From Mesostigma viride (taxonomy: Eukaryota > Streptophyta > Mesostigmatophyceae > Mesostigmatales > Mesostigmataceae), in the NCBI GenBank assembly GCA_009746045.1, contig RPFO01000612.1, positions 1 through 64,000 on the forward strand: a stretch of 64,000 nucleotides of DNA, read 5' to 3'. Under the pieces are notes generated by a model that saw only the letters and a list, made by a program, of their open reading frames with translations, was not told the DNA's origin and did not search any database. Shown in pieces: positions 56,951 to 64,000 of the stretch. Within the stretch, counting starts at the first letter, position 1. Each line of letters opens with the position of its first letter. The position numbers were made by a program, and so were the translations under genes.

Positions 56951-59023
56951 ACCATTTAGGAGCGTACCTTTTCTACTAATTCTACTTTGTTTCTGACTTT
57001 CTGGTCTACCCGGCAGTCCAGTTACATCTATATTATACATATTCCTTGGCGTTCTCCAGGCTACTCCGTACTCTCAACGCCGCTTCCCAGCTCTACCGGC
57101 CGGTTTGCCTCCAAACATCTTCGGTTGCCCTTGTTCTTCTGCATCTTTGGTCTGCTCTATCTTTGTCACTATTATTTTTTCACCGACTAGGTACCACAAG
57201 TTCACCGAGTTCAAAGTTCAGAGTTCCGACTCGCATGCAACCGAAGTCAACTACTTCTAGTCCGCGCTGACGCGTTGAAAAACCTGATCACTAATGTACT
57301 CGACTTGTCCGTCAAATCTCATCCACCAGGGTTCGAAACAACCCAAGAACGCTGTGGATGCAGGTGCAACGGGCAAACAATGTCACAACCGACGCGGCGC
57401 CAAATCGCCTCGGTTCCTTTTGTGCGAGCCATTTTACAACGTCACTCCGCGCCGCGTACCCGAGCCCTTTAACACGCGCCGCGTCACGTACTCGCGCCCT
57501 TTCCCATGTAACGTTCGTTCAGTTCAGTTCAGCTTAAATTCCCACATCGGTATTCCATGAAACGTGAGATGTAAAATCCGCTTCCCTGACGGGGAATTCC
57601 GTCCAGCACCGTCGTACAGTACTCCCAATGGCTATACCATTCCAATCCCAGATATCGCTAAAGCTATAGCTCTTATTTAATCTCCGCACACCTCTTTCCA
57701 ACTCCAACTCCAACTCAACTCCAAAATCGGAGCCATTTTTTCATATTCAACTTCCGCATGCCTCTTTCCAACTCCAACTCCAACTCCAAACTCGGAGCCA
57801 TTTTTTCACCGGCCACAAGCTCTCACACCTCACACTCTTGCTTTCCGGTTGTTGTAATGGGTTTCCATTGTCGTCAGAAAGCAACAAACGTGAAAACGCT
57901 AGCTGCCCAAATCTGAGATTCCGCGGAACACAGAAAGGTTTCCATCCCCACCTCGTTTTCTTTATATCTTTTACTTGTATATTTCTTCTTGTTATTCTTA
58001 TGTATACTTGTTCTGTTTTCTTTCTTATTCTCTTACTATTCAATTACTACTATTGGTTTTGTCCGACTATTTTCTCCTTTACCATAATCTTTGTGCCTGT
58101 ACTCCTATTATTACTATCAGGGCCTTTCCACATTCCGGGGCAATCACCCAGAAACTCGAGCACGGATTCGTCCTGTGAAACAATTACCATGCCTTGTGAG
58201 CCTAGTTCCGGCGCACGAATCAGTAGCGAATTATTACGGAAGGTCGCTTCCACACTGGTTCCTACGCGTCCGTACTGGGCCAACGAGAATGATATCATGC
58301 CGGATCTTTGCTTCACACTGAACAACTCGAGCTCGCAGCCGTATGACCTGGTACTTGTCATTCCGTACCACAACCTTCGGATCCGGCTAGGTGGCCTGTG
58401 CCTGACCATTTCGACCTCTCCGAAACCCGACCTGCACTACCTGCGCCAGAGTTTCGGCGGTGCAGGTCGTGCAGGTCAGTTTCATGCACTTTTCAGTCAA
58501 AACTCCGGAGTTCCGGTCGACCTGAACACCGAATGTGGACAGGTCCGGGGCACCTGAAGTAGAATGAATCTGGAACCACCACCTCCACTCGAAATGTGGA
58601 CAGGCCCCCACTGTTATAATTGTTATTACTGTATATATTTTTCACTGCCTACACACTTTCAACTTGCACTTTTTCATTGGAGTGAGCTGCACACGAGGCA
58701 TTTAACCCTTGGATTGGAGATCCCGGCCGGGTACCATGGGCGCTGAAGATTTGAACTCCTGACCCAAAATCCAACATCGCCTGTGCCTCACCATATCCCA
58801 GCAATGACCTCTTTCTTTCTTTAATATCTTTTGTTATTATTACTATTGCTATTTTTATTTATTTTATTTTTAAAATGACACTTCTGATATTTTATTTTCA
58901 CCACTTCGTTTTTTTTTTCCCTTCATATTCTTAGTTTAATCCATACACCTTTTTATTGTTTTTTTACCATCTGACTCCCTCCTTGCAGGTCTTCCTACAG
59001 ATAGCCACGCCGCTCCCGCGGTC
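56951..59023. other. No gene recognised
   Basis: This is AT-rich sequence with a duplicated 'ctctttccaactccaactccaactc...ggagccattttttca' block (57687-57805). The plus frame 57838-58557 is long (239 codons) but its first third is low-complexity hydrophobic and I see no domain. If the dehydrogenase gene at 59215-63709 has a last exon, it should lie here or further left on minus, but none is recognisable. Confidence 0.4.
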
Positions 59024-59106
59024 TTCACGTCTTTCCTCTCAGACAAACTACTCTAGTCCACGACGTTGGGACGCCATGCGCCAAGGAATAGTTGTCTCAC
59101 TTAATA
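59024..59106 (+). repeat. Short hairpin-forming dispersed repeat, copy 3
   Basis: 'ctttcctctcagacaaacta' to 'gaatagttgtctcacttaa', closely like copy 2 at 25770-25853. Confidence 0.5.
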
Positions 59107-59214
59107 TCTCATACATATAGCAATTATATTTTATAATATTTACTACTATATATAGTAGTATATATATATCAATCTCATGATCACCTCAGAAGTGGTTCCG
59201 AAAAACCTGCTTAC

Positions 59215-62200
59215 CTCTCCACGATGACATGTCGGTGGCGCAGTAGCCAGGGCAGCAGGCATTCACTAGGATGCGGTCCTCCCCCTCGCGGCCCGCAGCC
59301 AAGTCCCGGGCGAGGATTCGGGTGAATGTCGCCATGCCGAGCCTGGCGCATGAATGCATGGTCATGACAAGCACCCACACCGGAACAAGGAGCGAGCAAG
59401 GGTTACACAAACTTGCCTCCATAATGCTGCCAGCACGTTGGCGATGACTTGGGACATTCTCACCGATATTGCCTGTCTCACTTGGCATTGGGAGATGAAA
59501 AGATAGGCAAGGGCGTGCCCTAGAGACTGTGCAACCAGGAATACGCGAGGCTACAGCAAAACAAAAGCATCAGGTGGGCTGTGATGCAAGCGCGTGATGC
59601 AACGGAGTGGGGCAATCGAGTGAGAGATACGGGAAGGAGACATGGGTGGAATGGGATGCAGGCTGCAGGGCGCTGCATGCTAAAGGGGACAATCAAGCCA
59701 TCTCGGGCACATGAACGCGGGTAGTGGAGTTGGCAACCAAACTGTTGACAAAGCCGGCAGGAAGGAGGGGAGTACGTGGGCAATCCAAGGTAATTTTGAG
59801 ACAGGAAGGATGCCCAAACGTCCCTGGGTATCCCTGGGTATGCCTGGGTATCCCTGGGTGATGCGACCAGACCTGTGCTAGGAGCGCACATGCGGAGATA
59901 GTTGCCCAGGAACCAGAGGCCGAACAGTGGGGGCATGGGGTCCAGGAACCAGAGGCCGAACAGTGGGGGCGTGGGGTCCAGGAACCAGAGGCCGAACAGT
60001 GGGGGCGTGGGGTCCAGGAACCAGAGGCCGAACAGTGGGGGCATGGGGTCCAGGAACCAGAGGCCGAACAGTGGGGGCGTGGGGTCCAGGAACCAGAGGC
60101 CGAACAGTGGGGGCATGGGGTCCAGGAACCAGAGGCCGAACAGTGGGGGCGTGGGGTCCAGGAACCAGAGGCCGAACAGTGGGGGCGTGGGGTCCAGGAA
60201 CCAGAGGCCGAACAGTGGGGGCATGGGGTCCAGGAACCAGAGGCCGAACAGTGGGGGCGTGGGGTCCAGGAACCAGAGGCCGAACAGTGGGGGCGTGGGG
60301 TCCAGGAACCAGAGGCCGAACAGTGGGGGCGTGGGGTCCAGGAACCAGAGGCCGAACAGTGGGGGCGTGGGGTCCAGGAACCAGAGGCCGAACAGTGGGG
60401 GCGTGGGGTCCAGGAACCAGAGGCCGAACAGTGGGGGCGTGGGGTCCAGGAACCAGAGGCCGAACAGTGGGGGCGTGGGGTCCAGGAACCAGAGGCCGAA
60501 CAGTGGGGGCGTGGGGTCCAGGAACCAGAGGCCGAACAGTGGGGGCGTGGGGTCCAGGAACCAGAGGCCGAACAGTGGGGGCGTGGGGTCCAGGAACCAG
60601 AGGCCGAACAGTGGGGGCGTGGGGTCCAGGAACCAGAGGCCGAACAGTGGGGGCGTGGGGTCCAGAGGCCGAACAGTGGGGGCATGGGGTCCAGGAACCA
60701 GAGGCCGAACAGTGGGGGCGTGGGGTCCAGGAACCAGAGGCCGAACAGTGGGGGCGTGGGTCCAGGAACCAGAGGCCGAACAGTGGGGGCGTGGGGTCCA
60801 GGAACCAGAGGCCGAACAGTGGGGGCGTGGGGTCCAGGAACCAGAGGCCGAACAGTGGGGGCGTGGGGTCCAGGAACCAGAGGCCGAACAGTGGGGGCGT
60901 GGGGTCCAGGAACCAGAGGCCGAACAGTGGGGGCGTGGGGTCCAGGAACCAGAGGCCGAACAGTGGGGGCGTGGGGTCCAGGAACCAGAGGCCGAACAGT
61001 GGGGGCGTGGGGTCCAGGAACCAGAGGCCGAACAGTGGGGGCGTGGGGTCCAGGAACCAGAGGCCGAACAGTGGGGGCGTGGGGTCCAGGAACCAGAGGC
61101 CGAACAGTGGGGGCGTGGGGTCCAGGAACCAGAGGCCGAACAGTGGGGGCGTGGGGTCCAGGAACCAGAGGCCGAACAGTGGGGGCGTGGGGTCCAGGAA
61201 CCAGAGGCCGAACAGTGGGGGCATGGGGTCCAGGAACCAGAGGCCGAACAGTGGGGGCGTGGGGTCCAGGAACCAGAGGCCGAACAGTGGGGGCGTGGGG
61301 TCCAGGAACCAGAGGCCGAACAGTGGGGGCGTGGGGTCCAGGAACCAGAGGCCGAACAGTGGGGGCGTGGGGTCCAGGAACCAGAGGCCGAACAGTGGGG
61401 GCGTGGGGTCCAGGAACCAGAGGCCGAACAGTGGGGGCGTGGGGTCCAGGAACCAGAGGCCGAACAGTGGGGGCGTGGGGTCCAGGAACCAGAGGCCGAA
61501 CAGTGGGGGCGTGGGGTCCAGGAACCAGAGGCCGAACAGTGGGGGCGTGGGGTCCAGAGGCCGAACAGTGGGGGCGTGGGGTCCAGGAACCAGAGGCCGA
61601 ACAGTGGGGGCATGGGGTCCAGGAACCAGAGGCCGAACAGTGGGGGCGTGGGGTCCAGGAACCAGAGGCCGAACAGTGGGGGCGTGGGGTCCAGGAACCA
61701 GAGGCCGAACAGTGGGGGCGTGGGGTCCAGGAACCAGAGGCCGAACAGTGGGGGCGTGGGGTCCAGGAACCAGAGGCCGAACAGTGGGGGCGTGGGGTCC
61801 AGGAACCAGAGGCCGAACAGTGGGGGCGTGGGGTCCAGGAACCAGAGGCCGAACAGTGGGGGCGTGGGGTCCAGGAACCAGAGGCCGAACAGTGGGGGCG
61901 TGGGGTCCAGGAACCAGAGGCCGAACAGTGGGGGCGTGGGGTCCAGGAACCAGAGGCCGAACAGTGGGGGCGTGGGGTCCAGGAACCAGAGGCCGAACAG
62001 TGGGGGCGTGGGGTCCAGGGTCCAGAGGCCGAACAGTGGGGGCGTGGGGTCCAGGAACCAGAGGCCGAACAGTGGGGGCATGGGGTCCACCACGCATCCA
62101 GTGTCGCGACACAACGGAGACAAAGCAAGGGGAGGAAGGTGGGGGCGACAAAGCGACGGGAAGAAGGTGCGGGCGACAAAACGAGGGGCGAAAGGTGGGG

Positions 62201-63329
62201 GCGACAAAGCAAGGGGAGGAAGGTGGGGGCGACAAAGCGACGGGAAGAAGGTGCGGGCGACAAAACGAGGGGCGAAAGGTGCGGGAGACAAAGCAAGGGG
62301 AGGAAGAAGGGGGCGACAAAGCGAGGGTAGGAAAGGAGAGGCAAGAGCCAAGCTGGGACCCACCAGGGGACCCCGTGACGATCAGCGCGAGTGATTAGAT
62401 AGGCATAACCCAGCATGCAACCAGCCGGGGTGCCAAAATCACTCGGGGACGGCATGAGGAAAGGCCGCGAGCGCACGCCAAGTGGCACCCACACTCACTT
62501 GGAGATGCCGTACATGGAGGTGGGCCAGCCTTCTTGCGAGTGGCGGCCCGCTCGCACCTGCGTGCAGGACAAGGGTAAGTGGAGCACGTTCCCGGCATGC
62601 CAGGACCGTCAGACATGACATCAGAGGCAAGGGCGCGAGCCCGGTGCCGGTGCCAGAATCACCGAGCCAGTGGTGACCTCCGCAGCTCAGTGAAGCAGCT
62701 TTAGGCGCACAGGAGATGTTAGGGCGTATGACACTTAAAACGCGGCCCTCGTGAAACGAAATCTCCATAGCAGCAACGCTGACGTGGCAATACCTTCACG
62801 CTTTGCAGAGAATGTGAGAGGGAGTGTAACATACACCGCACGCATTGGTAGTTTAATGAAATAAAGAATTCCTCGAAAACTTTTCGCCTGAAAACGTTAA
62901 AACAAACAAAGAAATTTTAAAAGTCCCTGGGCTTTGGATGTGCATGAGAAATAAACTAGCAAACAAACTAAGTAAATTAATTAATTTAATCTTGCCGGCC
63001 CTGGGGGGGTACTCTGGGGGAAACAGCAAGCTGAAACAACAAAAAATCAGGGGATCTCACCCCAATACATAAGTACCCGACTGCCTTGAACGGCTGCGTG
63101 ACGAAAAAACAAACAAAGAATTTTTTTAAAAAAAAAGAAAAGCCGGGGCCCCTACTTGGCTCCCAACAATCGATCCAGGGTAATCAAAAATTCGCTGAGG
63201 GCAGAAATTGGGGATGCATTAAAACTAATAATGCAGGCGGTGTGCACTGGATATCTCTGTGTGATGATTTGTGTGTGTGTGTACGTGTGTGTGCGACTGT
63301 GTAAGGGGGAATGTTGAGTGTGTGTAAGA

Positions 63330-63405
<76 letters not shown>

Positions 63406-63709
63406 AACATGCAGCCAGCCCTGCACTCACATCCTCAATAAACTTCTCCATGAGCCCACTTAGCCTCTCCTTAGTTAGGCTGGCGTCCGTGAACTGCTTC
63501 CGCAGCTGCTCGCTCTTGAGGATGCGCAGTTTGCCCGATGTGCTGGCGACGTTCACGATGCGGCCGCCCCGCCGGCCTGGCCGTGCACCCAGCAGGGGCA
63601 CCATCGCGTCGCACACGCCCACGGTGCCGTAATAGTTGATGCCGATGGTCTTACGAGCCTCCTCCGGTCCAAAGACATCGCCGTGGTAGGCAAACCCGGC
63701 GTTGTTGAC
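59215..63709 (-). CDS. Carbonyl reductase (CBR1-like) short-chain dehydrogenase, partial at both ends
   Basis: Exons on minus in phase: 63431-63709 (VNNAGFAYHGDVFGPEEARK ... IVNVASTSGKL ... LMEKFIED), 62499-62557 (VRAGRHSQEGWPTSMYGISK, split AA|G) and 59215-59342 (LGMATFTRILARDLAAG ... ILVNACCPGYCATDMSSWRG). NNAG, the catalytic serine in VASTSG, YGISK (YxxxK) and NACCPGYCATDM are the classical short-chain dehydrogenase signatures. The FIED..(EGWP)..YG spacing is that of animal and plant NADPH carbonyl reductases, which reduce quinones and other carbonyls in the cytosol. The N-terminal TGxxxGIG exon lies beyond 64000. After the donor AGAG|gtaagc at 59215 the expected C-terminal ~45 residues were not found. 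Read through without splicing, the frame stops at 59186. The second intron, 3156 bp, is mostly minisatellite. Confidence 0.8.
59906..62090 (+). repeat. 36-bp minisatellite, about 60 units, in an intron
   Basis: Unit: ccagaggccgaacagtgggg / gcgtggggtccaggaa, with a g/a change in some units (gcatgg). Rare units lack 'gaacca' (60662, 61556), and one lacks a G (60757). Because 36 is divisible by three, several frames on both strands stay open for hundreds of codons (FGLWFLDPTPPL on minus), but the array lies wholly inside the dehydrogenase intron. Confidence 0.95.
62105..62335 (+). repeat. 28-bp repeat with three-unit higher order
   Basis: Units start gcgacaaag/gcgacaaaac and differ as types a (aaggggaggaaggtgggg), b (gacgggaagaaggtgcgg) and c (gaggggcgaaaggtgggg). 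The order a-b-c-a-b-c is repeated, so the later amplified unit was 84 bp. Confidence 0.8.
63331..63403 (+). repeat. (GA)n plus poly-G run next to an exon donor
   Basis: About 21 GA units followed by ~30 G. On the gene strand it is a C30(TC)n tract starting 27 bases after the GAT|gtgagt donor at 63431. Confidence 0.9.
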
Positions 63710-64000
63710 CTGCGGCAGAGGAGGGGAGGGGGGGGGGTTGATGGTGCATGCATAGCAGGTGCGCTTTCTTGGTCCAAGTTTTCCAGATATCAGGCTTGTG
63801 CTCGTTGTCTCGCTGATATACATACTGATATACATACTAATCAGTGCCCGGTGTCGTGCATATCCTCACATGTATCTATCAGTGCCGGGTGTTGTGCATC
63901 TATCAACATGAATACATGCAGCATGACCAGAGAGTTGCGGTGAGGAGGACTCAGGGAGTAATCCCTGTGCCATGCCGGCAGAAGTGATGAACGCAGGAGG

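Noticed and set aside
57838-58557. 239-codon plus-strand frame as a gene
   Set aside because: No domain, an AT-rich low-complexity first third, and no splice-linked neighbours; left unannotated.
59520-62494. Repeat proteins of 550-950 residues on both strands
   Set aside because: They arise from the 36-bp minisatellite, whose length is a multiple of three, and lie within the intron defined by dehydrogenase exons on both sides.

Overview
This window looks like nuclear DNA of a green alga (Chlorophyta, possibly a trebouxiophyte). It carries the chloroplast protein LIL3 and a plant-type UDP-glucose dehydrogenase. Host genes have many GT-AG introns and GC-rich exons, and LINE remnants with microsatellite tails are common. 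The species cannot be named from the sequence alone.

Host genes, left to right: a possible cysteine-rich multi-exon gene (725-3425, +); LIL3, a light-harvesting-like protein that supports chlorophyll synthesis (6470-8266, +); unidentified minus-strand exons at 17248-17477, 17786-20156 and 20384-20711; a leucine-rich-repeat protein (24165-27352, -); UDP-glucose 6-dehydrogenase in six exons (28512-32578, +) with an apparent one-base deletion in exon 1; a probable Mediator subunit 17 gene (34828-38504, -); unidentified exons at 38868-39857 (-); a seven-exon gene joining two carboxymuconolactone-decarboxylase-like domains, a membrane anchor and a LysM domain (41520-46486, +); and a CBR1-like short-chain dehydrogenase (59215-63709, -), open at its 5' side at the window edge and without a recognisable last exon.

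Most of the rest is repeats. (1) Non-LTR retrotransposon pieces: ORF1 copies, RT fragments, ORF2 C-termini and many 3' ends sharing a 'gtgctacat...cccaacggag' block followed by (AATTT)n, (AATTC)n or (AATT)n tails. (2) A probable tRNA-derived SINE with about seven copies. (3) Two non-autonomous DNA transposons, each nested in a retroelement: a TTAA-flanked piggyBac-like element (52081-53797) and a 485-bp element (49488-49972). (4) Large tandem arrays: a 3.1-kb unbroken homopurine tract (20938-24034), a 49-bp satellite, a 36-bp minisatellite of about 60 units inside the dehydrogenase intron, chained (CCCN)n tetranucleotide arrays, and a 398-402-bp tandem repeat with tRNA-like and hairpin segments.

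The genes do not form one pathway. The shared theme is repeat-rich introns: arrays sit inside introns of UGD, MED17, the LRR gene and the dehydrogenase, where they create long spurious open frames. Exon borders were read by eye from splice signals, phase and family resemblance; no alignment was run.
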